DNA of 61,929 nucleotides from Lachnospiraceae bacterium (GTDB lineage Bacteria > Bacillota > Clostridia > Lachnospirales > Lachnospiraceae): the NCBI GenBank assembly GCA_028692055.1, contig JAQUYA010000005.1, positions 1 to 61,929 of the forward strand. The letters run 5' to 3'. A program made the translations under genes and the position numbers. This document shows, in pieces, positions 1 through 8,324 of this stretch. The notes under the pieces are model-generated. The model did no database searches and was not told the DNA's origin. It saw only the letters and a program-made list of their open reading frames with translations. Position 1 is the first letter of the stretch. Each line of letters begins with the position of its first letter.

Positions 1-47
1 ATCACATGCTCAATCATCGTATAAAAATAGTAAAAAAAGGCGTTCAT
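1..47 (-). CDS. 5' end of an unidentified CDS (truncated by window edge)
   Basis: An ATG at 45-47 is preceded by a good ribosome binding site (AAAGGAGAAGGAC, spacing about 7). Fifteen codons are open to the edge; the peptide begins MNAFFYYFYTMIEHV. It directly follows two genes for SipW-type exported proteins on the same strand, so a dedicated signal peptidase or another surface protein is possible. Fifteen residues are too few to identify it. Confidence 0.5.
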   Translation of the reverse strand, partial: MNAFFYYFYTMIEHV

Positions 48-70
48 GTCCTTCTCCTTTAAAATTCTGT

Positions 71-859
71 TTATTCGGCAACGGTAAACTGCAGTTGTCC
101 AATTAATTTATCCGTCTGTATTTCATCTACACAGTCCTGGTCGGTTCCTTCTATCCACACGTACATATCTATTTCCAGTGAATTTCCCCCAGTAATAGTA
201 AACACTGTTCTCGACGTTTTGGAGCTGGTATCTGTAAAAGTTCCATCTGTTTTTTCACAGAAATCGCCTGCTGCCTCTGTCATAGTTGTGTCTGCTTTCT
301 TTCCACCCGTATTATGAGCATCTGTATTTGGCTCAAATGTTTTCCAATCACTTGTCGTTTTGAAGCCAATCCGAATTGTATTTGCTGCCGCTAACGTACT
401 GCTGCCTGCTTCTTTACGCTTTACGAAAGACCCTGTTGCATCACTGCCTGTTCCACCCAGCAGGCATACCTTTACTGTTCCATCACCAACTGCTTTTAAA
501 AAAAACTTATACTTTGCCAGATAACTGGCAGTTGCGACATCATCCGTGAGTGTTTCTAAACCGGTAACTTTATTTCCTGCATAAATCGGTTTTCCAAAAG
601 CAGCCCCTGTACCTGCTGGAGATACCGGAACCAGTGTTTTCTCCCCACTTGGTAATGCCACAGTACTATTCCATTCGGAACCATTTAGACTAATCTGTAG
701 TCCTGAGGTCGTTCCTGCCGTCAGCTCCATCCCCGTTAAGGACGGTTGATTCGTCAGGGTAAACCACGCATACGTCGCCGTTGACAGCATTGCTACCGCT
801 ACACATACCATCACGAATGCATTTCTTACCTGTTTCCAGTCTCTCTTGTTTTTTTCCAT
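71..859 (-). CDS. SipW/TasA-type exported protein (camelysin-like)
   Basis: A 262-residue probable surface or matrix protein. A basic N-terminus is followed by a hydrophobic segment at about 13-32 ending in ATYAWF (28-33). That pattern is typical of clostridial proteins with SipW-dependent signal peptides, the group that includes TasA and camelysin. The mature part is rich in Thr, Gly and Ser, as expected for a beta-sandwich fold. Near the C-terminus is WIEGTDQDCVDEI (from 235), which closely matches the end of the next gene upstream (928-1800). The two probably belong to one system, perhaps paired fibre and anchor subunits. The start is supported by GAGGGAGAATG just upstream. Function is inferred only from the signal-peptide type and pairing. 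Confidence 0.6.
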   Translation of the reverse strand: MEKNKRDWKQVRNAFVMVCVAVAMLSTATYAWFTLTNQPSLTGMELTAGTTSGLQISLNGSEWNSTVALPSGEKTLVPVSPAGTGAAFGKPIYAGNKVTGLETLTDDVATASYLAKYKFFLKAVGDGTVKVCLLGGTGSDATGSFVKRKEAGSSTLAAANTIRIGFKTTSDWKTFEPNTDAHNTGGKKADTTMTEAAGDFCEKTDGTFTDTSSKTSRTVFTITGGNSLEIDMYVWIEGTDQDCVDEIQTDKLIGQLQFTVAE

Positions 860-927
860 TTGCTCATTCTCCCTCTTACTTTTCTTGTTTTCTTATTTCC
901 CTTTTTGATTTTTTCTTTTCAGAATGA

Positions 928-1800
928 TTAATATTTGAATTTCATTATCATCTCTATGTTTCCACCCAGAATATCATCCACACATTCGGGGTCTTCTCCT
1001 TCCAGCCATATTACGACCGTATACTTATCCATTTCCGCAGGCTCCAGTGCTTCACGCCCTGCCGTACATACGATTTTGCTGGACGCGAATGGTAACGTTT
1101 CCAACCGGTAACGGTTTTTGCCGTTGTCAAACGACTGCTGATCTGGATTTTTGGCAGCTTCCATAAATGGGAATTCATACTCGGAATACTGACATTCCGG
1201 ATTGCCCGCAGCACTTTCCGCCGCATAGATATTTTGCCTTCCATTGTAATAGAGCATGACCCATACCGCTTTGTCGATTCCCTTACTCATATTGCGGATT
1301 GATAAATTATAGTTATAATTCTGTGCGTCCATGCCCAGATTTTTTATGTAAAAGGTATAGGCAAGATAGTCCATACCATTATGCGGTCCGTCTACATCTG
1401 CTACCTCCGTATCAATATCAAAGATGCTGATATTATCTGCTTCCGAAATTGCAGTTCCTTTCAGCACAACTCTGGGTTCCTGAAAATCCGGAGTATCCGA
1501 CAGCATGAGCTTTTCCTCGCCCGGATGGTCCACACGGATTACAAACTCTCCGGCCCCGGTATAAAAAGCCGCCATGACATAACCTACCGTAAGAACTGTA
1601 CCAATCACGATAATTCCCTGCCAGGCTGCCGTAATACGAAAAATACTTCTGGTAAGACTTCTCCCGCCAACCCACCAGTGTCGAAATCGATGCAGCGCGT
1701 CGAACCGAAGTCCTCCTTCTTTTTTAACCAAAAAGGGATTCCTTTTTATTTGATTTCCATTCCTGTTTTCACTCTTGTTTTTCTTCTTTTTCTTTAACAT
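928..1800 (-). CDS. Membrane-anchored protein paired with the TasA-like gene
   Basis: A 290-residue protein not assigned to a named family. The first 60 residues are very basic (a Lys run at 3-7) and probably cytoplasmic. One hydrophobic segment (about 61-80, ending near AAFYTG) follows, then an extracellular domain of about 200 residues. The C-terminus carries WLEGEDPECVDDI (from 265), nearly superimposable on WIEGTDQDCVDEI in the neighbour at 71-859. The basic extension before the signal/anchor is unusual for TasA-like proteins and suggests it stays in the membrane as an anchor or assembly partner. It lies between the HD-GYP gene and the TasA-like gene, all co-directional. Confidence 0.5.
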   Translation of the reverse strand: MLKKKKKNKSENRNGNQIKRNPFLVKKEGGLRFDALHRFRHWWVGGRSLTRSIFRITAAWQGIIVIGTVLTVGYVMAAFYTGAGEFVIRVDHPGEEKLMLSDTPDFQEPRVVLKGTAISEADNISIFDIDTEVADVDGPHNGMDYLAYTFYIKNLGMDAQNYNYNLSIRNMSKGIDKAVWVMLYYNGRQNIYAAESAAGNPECQYSEYEFPFMEAAKNPDQQSFDNGKNRYRLETLPFASSKIVCTAGREALEPAEMDKYTVVIWLEGEDPECVDDILGGNIEMIMKFKY

Positions 1801-1822
1801 GAATTATTTTTTTCTCTCTGGT

Positions 1823-2488
1823 TTATATTTTTCCATTCATCTTGACATCCAATAGACTTATCTCATCCTTACACCGCAAAAAGCAATCCACTAATTCTGG
1901 TTGGAACTGTTTTCCTGCTTCCTCTTTGATTCTCTGTAATGCCTGCTCCGAGCTCATACTTTCCCGGTAAGGCTTCCAGCTTGCCATCCCATCATAGGTA
2001 TCGGGTATCGCACACACTCTGGCTAGAAATGGAATCTCATATGCCTTCTTCTGCTCCGGGTATCCACTTCCATCCCACCTCTCGTGATGGCTTACTGCCG
2101 TTTCACGAAAAAAATGCATGATATGGTCTGAAAAAAACGGAAAATACACACTTTTTTCTGCCCTAAGTGCATAAATAGTGTGTTTTCTAATCTCTTCCTT
2201 CTCTTTTTCTGTTAATTTGGTTACTTTGTTATAGATTTCCATCGGAATATAATGCCTTCCGATATCATGCAGACGAAAGACTGCCTCTGAATGCTCTAAT
2301 AACTCTTCCTCCGGTAATTCGGTTATCTTCGCTTCCTGATAAAGACGCTCCAGAAAAACCTGTGCATAACGGGATACGCGGTACATATGCATACGAATAT
2401 CTCTCGGTATCGTACTGTAAAGACTATTAATATTGGGATAAACACCTGCTGTAGAACTTTTTATAAGTGTTTTATCCGATACAATCAT
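1823..2488 (-). CDS. HD-GYP-like domain protein
   Basis: A 221-residue phosphohydrolase-type protein. Visible motifs are HD (74-75, in LHDIGRHYIP), a later HH pair (134-135, in SHHERWDGSGYP), GYP (142-144) and D163 (in PDTYDGM). These are the metal-ligand and GYP signatures of HD-GYP proteins, many of which hydrolyse cyclic di-GMP; substrate is not shown here. No sensory or receiver domain is attached. The gene follows spoIVB on the same strand, a position where many Firmicutes carry spo0A. A perfect 13-bp palindrome lies just before the start (2502-2514). A weak GGGTGAAA element serves as the ribosome binding site. Confidence 0.7.
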   Translation of the reverse strand: MIVSDKTLIKSSTAGVYPNINSLYSTIPRDIRMHMYRVSRYAQVFLERLYQEAKITELPEEELLEHSEAVFRLHDIGRHYIPMEIYNKVTKLTEKEKEEIRKHTIYALRAEKSVYFPFFSDHIMHFFRETAVSHHERWDGSGYPEQKKAYEIPFLARVCAIPDTYDGMASWKPYRESMSSEQALQRIKEEAGKQFQPELVDCFLRCKDEISLLDVKMNGKI

Positions 2489-2501
2489 ACTGGTTTCACC
2501 C

Positions 2502-2514
2502 GTGACTTAGTCAC
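2502..2514. promoter_or_regulatory. 13-bp perfect palindrome upstream of the HD-GYP gene
   Basis: GTGACTTAGTCAC is a perfect inverted repeat about the central T, ending 14 bp before the ATG of the HD-GYP gene. Position and symmetry resemble an operator for a dimeric regulator. No regulator can be named. Confidence 0.3.
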
Positions 2515-2623
2515 ATACCCTTCTATAATTTACATAATGTTATCTCACATTGTTACCAAAAGCAATTATTATCTGTTTTTTATATTAACATAATCCTTTT
2601 ATAATATCAATTAATTTTCTTTC

Positions 2624-3919
2624 TTAATTGTCTGACGTTTCCAGCATATTTTCAATAAATATACCATACCCCTTCGTTGGATTCTGCACTAAAACATGGG
2701 TCACTGCACCGATTATTTTTCCATTTTGGATAATGGGTGCACCACTCATCCCCTGAATGATGCCTCCTGTTTCAGACAGCAGTTCTGCATCCGTCACTTC
2801 CAGTAAAATTCCACGGTTGGTATTTTCTGCAATATAATCAAGTCTCGAAATACGTACGTCATAGAATTTCCTTTCCGTACCTATCGTGCATATGATTTGC
2901 GCCGGTCCCATCTCTATATCCTGTTTTAATCCAATTGGAAAGCTTTCCTGTCCAATCTGTTCCTCCATCTGCTCGTTCACTGCGCCAAAGATTCCCTGTG
3001 TAGTATTTTTTTGAATGCTTCCCATGATATTTTCTTCATTATATTGTATCATTCCGGTTATTTCGCCCGGTGTTCCACTTTTCCCCGGTGTGATATCCAG
3101 TATTCTCGTCTGATATAGCGTACCACCCTTTACTTCCATCAATTCTGAGGTATCGATGTCATTAATACCATGTCCAAGAGCCCCAAACTGATGATTCTTA
3201 TCGATATACGTTAAAGTCCCTATCCCCTGTGCACTGTCGCGAATCCATATTCCTACCTTGAACTCACCGCTTCCGTTTTTTTGTGGTTTTATTTTTACAT
3301 CCATGGATTCTTCCTGCCGTAAGATTCGCAGTATTAATTCTTCACCGTCACTTTTTTCCAGTTCTTCTACAAACTCCTTCTTGCTTGTTACTTCCTTATC
3401 ATTTACTGCCTCGATATAGTCTCCACTCTTTAATATATGCTCTGCCGGCTGCTGCCAGTTGCCTTCCACATCTTTGAATTTACCCGTATCAATCACCAGT
3501 ACTCCTTCTGTCTTTACATAAATACCTATGGGGATTCCTGCCGGAATGATTTCTCTTTCCTTCACCACATGCAAATTAACATTTTTAAACGGAATAATCC
3601 CGAGCAGCTTTAAATCCATCTGGTATTCATTGGCATTTACAGAGGTTATTTTCACCGGTTTATCCAGCGATACCGAAATACTGTCCGCCGGTATGGCAGA
3701 GGCCGCAACTACTTTTTCCTCTGTTTTCTGATATACCACGCCACTCACCGGCACCTGCAAATCAATACTTTCTTCCTGCCCTGCACGCAGCCGGATAGTC
3801 CCCGGTACACGCGCATAAATATCATAGTACCAATAAGAAGGAATCATAAATATTCCCACCACAAGCAAACCTACTAATATTTTTTTATATATACAAATAC
3901 GCTTTTCATATTTTTTCAT
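2624..3919 (-). CDS. spoIVB: SpoIVB serine peptidase
   Basis: A 431-residue forespore signalling protease (family S55). In B. subtilis the homologue is secreted into the intermembrane space and triggers SpoIVFB-dependent pro-sigma-K processing. One N-terminal hydrophobic segment (about 14-30) precedes a PDZ-like region (about 125-212). The peptidase domain contains FGALGHG (His250) and QGMSGAPI (Ser392), the expected catalytic positions. Length is typical. It sits immediately downstream of recN in transcription order, the conserved recN-spoIVB pair, but the two are separated here by a 304-bp palindromic element and a recN terminator. spo0A, usually next, is absent. Confidence 0.93.
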   Translation of the reverse strand: MKKYEKRICIYKKILVGLLVVGIFMIPSYWYYDIYARVPGTIRLRAGQEESIDLQVPVSGVVYQKTEEKVVAASAIPADSISVSLDKPVKITSVNANEYQMDLKLLGIIPFKNVNLHVVKEREIIPAGIPIGIYVKTEGVLVIDTGKFKDVEGNWQQPAEHILKSGDYIEAVNDKEVTSKKEFVEELEKSDGEELILRILRQEESMDVKIKPQKNGSGEFKVGIWIRDSAQGIGTLTYIDKNHQFGALGHGINDIDTSELMEVKGGTLYQTRILDITPGKSGTPGEITGMIQYNEENIMGSIQKNTTQGIFGAVNEQMEEQIGQESFPIGLKQDIEMGPAQIICTIGTERKFYDVRISRLDYIAENTNRGILLEVTDAELLSETGGIIQGMSGAPIIQNGKIIGAVTHVLVQNPTKGYGIFIENMLETSDN

Positions 3920-3955
3920 ATTCCTATCCTTCTCTCAGGCTATACTCCTACAATG

Positions 3956-4259
3956 GGGTCGAAAAAGTGGGAGTGGCTGGGACGCGCTGGCACTCTGCAG
4001 CAATGACATTACTTTTGTATGACTTTGGGAAGAAATTAGAAGTTCTTAGTATTCCCATAAAGTCCTAACAATTTTCAGACACGAGGTCTGAAAAAGACTT
4101 ACCTGAGCCATGGAGGGCGAATGTAAGTCGGTTGTGATGAAATTCCAAGCAACTACAATGGAATACTTAGAAGTTCTTATTTCTGTACAATGGAATAAAA
4201 AAGAAATGCCATTGCTGCAGAGTGCCAGCGCGTCCCAGCCGCTCCCACTTTTAACACCC
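3956..4259. repeat. Large palindromic element, family 1 copy A
   Basis: A 304-bp imperfect palindrome that fills most of the 405-bp recN-spoIVB gap. Outer stem GGGT (3956-3959)/ACCC (4256-4259), a 3-nt internal loop, then about 53 bp of almost continuous pairing (3963-4016 with 4199-4252). The core holds two hairpins. One is 4072-4080/4086-4094 (TTTTCAGAC with GTCTGAAAA, loop ACGAG). The other is 4096-4102/4123-4129 (GACTTAC with GTAAGTC), with an inner GCC/GGC pairing at 4107-4109/4116-4118. The conserved strands GACTTTGGGA (4021-4030) and GTACAATGGAAT form an internal loop. It shares this core with copies at 41923 (opposite orientation) and 51652. Confidence 0.85.
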
Positions 4260-4263
4260 TACT

Positions 4264-4300
4264 ACTAAAAAAGAACATACAGGTGTATGTCCTTCTTAGT
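4264..4300 (-). terminator. Intrinsic terminator after recN
   Basis: An inverted repeat around GTATGT/ACATAC with loop AGGT, flanked by CTAA/TTAG extensions. On the minus strand the stem runs into a T-rich tract (TTCTTTTTTAG). It lies about 25 bp past the recN stop codon. Confidence 0.65.
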
Positions 4301-4324
4301 ATATGAAAAATATGAAATTTTACT

Positions 4325-6010
4325 TTATATTTGTTTTGTTTTTGTTGCCAAATCCTTCATTTCTTTTGCATTGTTTAATACGGCTTCGGTAATTACCTCT
4401 CCGCCCAGCAAACGTGCCAGTTCCTCTATCTCCTGTTCGCTCCGGACTGGTTGTATGGAGGTCGTCGTGATTCCATCTACTGCCTGTTTTGCGATTACAA
4501 AATGGTTGTCCGCCATAGCCGCAATCTGCGGTAAATGGGTAATGCAGATAATCTGATGGTTACGTCCCAGAACAGCCAGCTGTTCCGATACCTTCCATGC
4601 CGTCTTTCCACTGATTCCCGCATCAATTTCGTCAAAAATAAGTGTTTCAATGGCATCCTTTTCCGCAAGTACTGTCTTAAGTGCAAGCATAATGCGTGAC
4701 AATTCACCACCACTTGCTACGTCACACAGTGATTTAATCGGTTCTCCCGGATTAGTGGAAATCATAAATTCCACTTCATCAAAGCCATTAGCCGAATAAT
4801 TGTCCTCTTTCTTCCGTACCTGAATCTCAAATTGTACCTTCAGGAAGTTCAGTTCCAGCAATGCCTGTGTCATCTTTTTCGACAGTTGCTCTGCATATGT
4901 GACCCGGATGGCAGAAGCCTGCTCACACAGATTGTCCAGCTCCTGCTTCGTTACCTGTAGTTTGTTCTGCAATTCTATCTGATACTGTTCATAATCTCTT
5001 AGTTTTTCTAATTTTTCAGTTTGCTCTGCCTGATATATAAGCACCTTTTCAATAGTATCCCCATATTTTGCTTTTAAATGATTTAACAGATTCAAACGTT
5101 CTTCTATATCTGCAAAATCCTGTTCGTCAAATTCCATATCCGACATATAGTCGGCAATACTACGGTTAAAGTCATTCAAAAGACTGTCTATCGTGACAAG
5201 TGACTCTTCCAATTGGGTCAATTTGCCATCAAATCCGGTAACCATACGCAAATCCCTTACAGCCCGTCCGATTAATTCTCCCGCACCAGAGGCATTATCT
5301 GTCCCTGTCAGTGCATATGCATTACCAATAGATTCCATGATTTTTCTGCTGTTTGCCATTCTGGTATAACTGGTTTCCAGTTCTTCGTCTTCACTAATTT
5401 GTAATTTTGCCTGCTCGATTTCATCGATTTCAAATTCTGCCAAAGCAATTTCACGTGCTTTTTCTTTATCATCTACTTTTTGTTCAATTTCATGCAGAAT
5501 TTTTATATATTCTTTGTAGACTGTCTGAATCTGATTCTTCACCGGCTCCAATTCTGTTTTGGCAAAAGAATCCAATAATTCCATATGTTTTTTGATATGA
5601 AAAAGAGATTGATGCTCATGCTGTCCATGAATATCAATCAGTATCCCCGCGAGGTCTTTGAGCATTTTTGAAGTAACATTTTCTCCACATACTTTGCTGA
5701 TATTACGGGCTGGCATTATCTTCCTTTGAATCAGAATCGTACCGTCCTCCTCCATTGGAATTTCCATTGCCTGCAATAGCTGTATCTGTTCCGAGTTAGT
5801 CACCTGAAATACCAGTTCTATCAATGCATATTCCGCTCCGGTCCGTATCATATCCTTATCCGCCCTTGCGCCAAGTGCAAGATTTACGGAACCAATAATA
5901 ATGGATTTACCCGCTCCTGTTTCCCCGGTCAGGATATTCAGTCCGTTTTCAAAATATACCTCTGTTTCATCAATTAATGCCAAATTTTTTACGTGTAAAC
6001 TTACTAACAT
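4325..6010 (-). CDS. recN: DNA repair protein RecN
   Basis: A 561-residue SMC-like ATPase that acts early at double-strand breaks. Walker A GETGAGKS is at 29-36. A long central coiled-coil region (about 150-380, Glu/Lys/Gln-rich) is followed by the ABC signature SGGELSRIML and Walker B LIFDEIDAGISG near the C-terminus. Length and domain order are canonical. It follows argR by 65 bp in the xseA-xseB-ispA-dxs-tlyA-nadK-argR-recN cluster and ends at a terminator. Confidence 0.96.
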   Translation of the reverse strand: MLVSLHVKNLALIDETEVYFENGLNILTGETGAGKSIIIGSVNLALGARADKDMIRTGAEYALIELVFQVTNSEQIQLLQAMEIPMEEDGTILIQRKIMPARNISKVCGENVTSKMLKDLAGILIDIHGQHEHQSLFHIKKHMELLDSFAKTELEPVKNQIQTVYKEYIKILHEIEQKVDDKEKAREIALAEFEIDEIEQAKLQISEDEELETSYTRMANSRKIMESIGNAYALTGTDNASGAGELIGRAVRDLRMVTGFDGKLTQLEESLVTIDSLLNDFNRSIADYMSDMEFDEQDFADIEERLNLLNHLKAKYGDTIEKVLIYQAEQTEKLEKLRDYEQYQIELQNKLQVTKQELDNLCEQASAIRVTYAEQLSKKMTQALLELNFLKVQFEIQVRKKEDNYSANGFDEVEFMISTNPGEPIKSLCDVASGGELSRIMLALKTVLAEKDAIETLIFDEIDAGISGKTAWKVSEQLAVLGRNHQIICITHLPQIAAMADNHFVIAKQAVDGITTTSIQPVRSEQEIEELARLLGGEVITEAVLNNAKEMKDLATKTKQI

Positions 6011-6075
6011 GTTGTCTGCTCCTCATGTATTCCCCAGGCATTATCCACACCACCACAATGTAGATGATATTATTT

Positions 6076-6534
6076 CTATAACAGCGTCTTTATTTTATTC
6101 ATGACGGTTACGGTATCCTCCACACTGCGAACTGCTGCCATAATTGTGTCATCACCTGCAATACAACCAACAATTTCCGGATATTTCATTGCATCTAGTG
6201 CAGCTGCAACTGCCATAGCCATACCGGATACGGTACGAATTACCAGAATATTCTGTGCCATGTCCATAGAAAGCAAACCATCGCGCAGTACTCTCGTATA
6301 TTTATCATTCATATGCGAATCGTCTGTTTTTAAGACAACGTATTTCTGTTTTCCCTTTCCACTCGGAACCTTGGATAAGTTTAATTCACGGATATCTCTG
6401 GATACCGTTGCCTGCGTCACGCTAAAGCCATCCTGTCTTAACCGACTGGTCAGTTCATCCTGTGTGTCAATGTCATGTTTTTCAATTAATTCTACAATTC
6501 TGTTTTGTCTTTTCTGCTTCATATTATGTTTCAC
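6076..6534 (-). CDS. argR: Arginine repressor ArgR
   Basis: A 152-residue arginine-responsive repressor/activator. The N-terminal winged helix (about 1-75) contains QDELTSRLRQDG and ATVSRDIRELNL. The C-terminal oligomerisation and ligand domain contains GCIAGDDTIMAAV, where the paired Asp residues normally bind arginine. It overlaps the 3' end of nadK by 11 bp, implying translational coupling. In this cluster its presence is conserved whether or not arginine genes are nearby; none are in this window. Confidence 0.95.
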   Translation of the reverse strand: MKHNMKQKRQNRIVELIEKHDIDTQDELTSRLRQDGFSVTQATVSRDIRELNLSKVPSGKGKQKYVVLKTDDSHMNDKYTRVLRDGLLSMDMAQNILVIRTVSGMAMAVAAALDAMKYPEIVGCIAGDDTIMAAVRSVEDTVTVMNKIKTLL

Positions 6535-7384
6535 TCATTTTTTTGTGTAAGACTTCTAAAAAGCTTACCTTGTTTAGTTTCAGTATCTTTGCTTTTTGGC
6601 TGGATTGCGTAATCTGTATTCTATCTCCAGTAACCAGTGTTACTTTATGCTTGCCGTCATAGCTTACTTCCATCTGTTGCGTTCTGCCGTCACGCCCTGC
6701 CGCTATCTCCACCGTGACCGTATCCTCCGGTGCCAGTATAATACTTCTGGTATTCAATGTATGCGGGCAAATTGGTGTCAGTACCATCAATTCTGCCTTT
6801 GGCTCTACGATAGGACCTCCTGCCGACATATTGTACCCGGTAGACCCCGTAGGGGTTGCTATAATAATACCATCTGCATGGTATCCCTTCAAAAACATAT
6901 CATTCACATAAATATTAAAGTTTAAAATACAAAGAGAACCCAGCCTCGCTAGTACAATATCATTTAAAGCCTGTGCCGCCTCCAGCTGCTCTCCATTTCG
7001 GAGGATGCATCCTTCTAACAGCATACGGTTAACGACTTTTGCTTTGTCCTCAATCAGTGCCATAAGTGCATCTTCTATATTCACAAGCTCTACCTCTGCC
7101 AGATAGCCCAGCGTCCCAAGATTTACTCCGATTAGTGGAATACCACTTGCGAGGGTGTCATTTGCAGCTTGCAGCAAAGTACCATCACCGCCCAGCACCA
7201 GAATACATTCTGCTTCTTCTGGTATATCCCGCGGATTAGTATAGCAGTCATTTGCACCTGAAATATCATTGGTAATCTGTGTCTTATAGCTGCAATTATG
7301 TAGTTTTAAGAAGTCTTGAATATCATGTGTTATTTTTAAGTCTTCATCTTTTTGTTTATTGGTAATGATAAAAAAATTCTTCAT
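6524..7384 (-). CDS. nadK: NAD kinase
   Basis: Phosphorylates NAD to NADP, using ATP or polyphosphate. The open frame reaches 7396, but the better start is the ATG at 7384 (MKNFFIITN). It lies 3' of the recurrent hairpin-GATGGGAA leader cassette, giving 286 residues. Family motifs are visible: LGGDGTLL near 63-70 (phosphate binding) and TPTGSTGYNMSAGGP with the catalytic region. It is co-transcribed with tlyA upstream and argR downstream. Confidence 0.94.
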   Translation of the reverse strand: MKNFFIITNKQKDEDLKITHDIQDFLKLHNCSYKTQITNDISGANDCYTNPRDIPEEAECILVLGGDGTLLQAANDTLASGIPLIGVNLGTLGYLAEVELVNIEDALMALIEDKAKVVNRMLLEGCILRNGEQLEAAQALNDIVLARLGSLCILNFNIYVNDMFLKGYHADGIIIATPTGSTGYNMSAGGPIVEPKAELMVLTPICPHTLNTRSIILAPEDTVTVEIAAGRDGRTQQMEVSYDGKHKVTLVTGDRIQITQSSQKAKILKLNKVSFLEVLHKKMSET

Positions 7385-7414
7385 ACGGATTCCCATCTGT
7401 GGCTTTTCGCCGTA
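7385..7414 (-). promoter_or_regulatory. Hairpin plus Shine-Dalgarno cassette before nadK
   Basis: On the coding strand a short hairpin GGC-GAAA-AGCC is followed by ACAGATGGGAA and, seven bases on, the ATG. This is the same arrangement found before deoB, truB, glpP and ispG. The GGGA portion serves as the ribosome binding site, and the hairpin abuts it. Confidence 0.5.
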
Positions 7415-7425
7415 TCAACTTTCCC

Positions 7426-8301
7426 CTACAGGCTTTGGTGTGCCTTTTCTACGGTTTCCTCAATGATATGCTTCCACTGCTCTGTCATCGATATACGCTC
7501 TGGGATATAGGTTGTTCCATCTTCAATGTGACTGTGTGCTGTTTCGGTAAGCTGATTTATTTTTTCCTGATTCTTTTCAATATGTACCAGATATTCAATA
7601 TTTCCTTCTGGTCCCTTGATTGGTGAAAAGTCCAATTCTAAAATTGTAAATCCAATCGAATCTGCATAATCCAGTATTTTTTCAACAACCTCTTTGTGAA
7701 TTTCCGGTTCTCTGACAACGCCTTTTTTGCCAACCTTATCTTTGCCTGCCTCAAATTGCGGCTTTATCAGACATACCATCTGACCATGATTTTTCAGTAG
7801 ATTTCTGGCAGGCTCCAGTATTCTGGTCAAAGAAATAAAAGAAACATCTACCGATGCAAAATCCAAATCGTCCTGGATATCTGCACGCACCATATAGCGG
7901 AAATTTGTTTTTTCCATACAGACAACGCGCTCATCATTACGCAGCTTCCACGCAAGCTGTCCATGTCCCACATCTACCGAATAGACTTTTGCCGCACCAT
8001 TTTGCAGCATGCAATCGGTAAATCCACCGGTAGAAGCTCCGATGTCCATGCATATCTTATCCTGCAGCGTCAGGGAAAAATGTGCCATTGCCTTTTCCAG
8101 CTTCAGTCCGCCGCGACTCACATAGCGCAGGGTATTTCCCCTCACTTCAATCGTAATCTTTGTTTCATCAAAGGAAGTACCTGCTTTGTCTTCCCGTTGT
8201 CCGTTTACGAATACATCTCCGGACATAATAATTACTTTTGCTTTTTCTCTTGATTCTGCTAACCCTTGCTTTACCAGCAGTACATCTAACCGCTCTTTCA
8301 T
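7426..8301 (-). CDS. tlyA: TlyA family rRNA (cytidine-2'-O)-methyltransferase
   Basis: A 291-residue protein with an N-terminal S4 RNA-binding domain (about 3-65, RLDVLLVKQGLAESREKA) and an FtsJ/Rossmann methyltransferase domain. The SAM-binding region is MDIGASTGGFTDCML near 84-98. Mycobacterial TlyA methylates 16S and 23S rRNA 2'-hydroxyls; the Firmicutes orthologue (YqxC) is assumed to do the same. It lies between dxs and nadK. The start codon is preceded by AAATGGGAGAAGC. The GGGAG can pair with an upstream CTCC four bases away, so the ribosome binding site may be partly masked. Confidence 0.9.
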   Translation of the reverse strand: MKERLDVLLVKQGLAESREKAKVIIMSGDVFVNGQREDKAGTSFDETKITIEVRGNTLRYVSRGGLKLEKAMAHFSLTLQDKICMDIGASTGGFTDCMLQNGAAKVYSVDVGHGQLAWKLRNDERVVCMEKTNFRYMVRADIQDDLDFASVDVSFISLTRILEPARNLLKNHGQMVCLIKPQFEAGKDKVGKKGVVREPEIHKEVVEKILDYADSIGFTILELDFSPIKGPEGNIEYLVHIEKNQEKINQLTETAHSHIEDGTTYIPERISMTEQWKHIIEETVEKAHQSL

Positions 8302-8324
8302 CTGCTTCTCCCATTTGGAGCTTC

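Noticed and set aside
3956-4259. Classifying the palindromes as ordinary intrinsic terminators
   Set aside because: They are far too long, have no consistent T tract, occur in both orientations relative to the genes, and recN already has its own terminator at 4264-4300.
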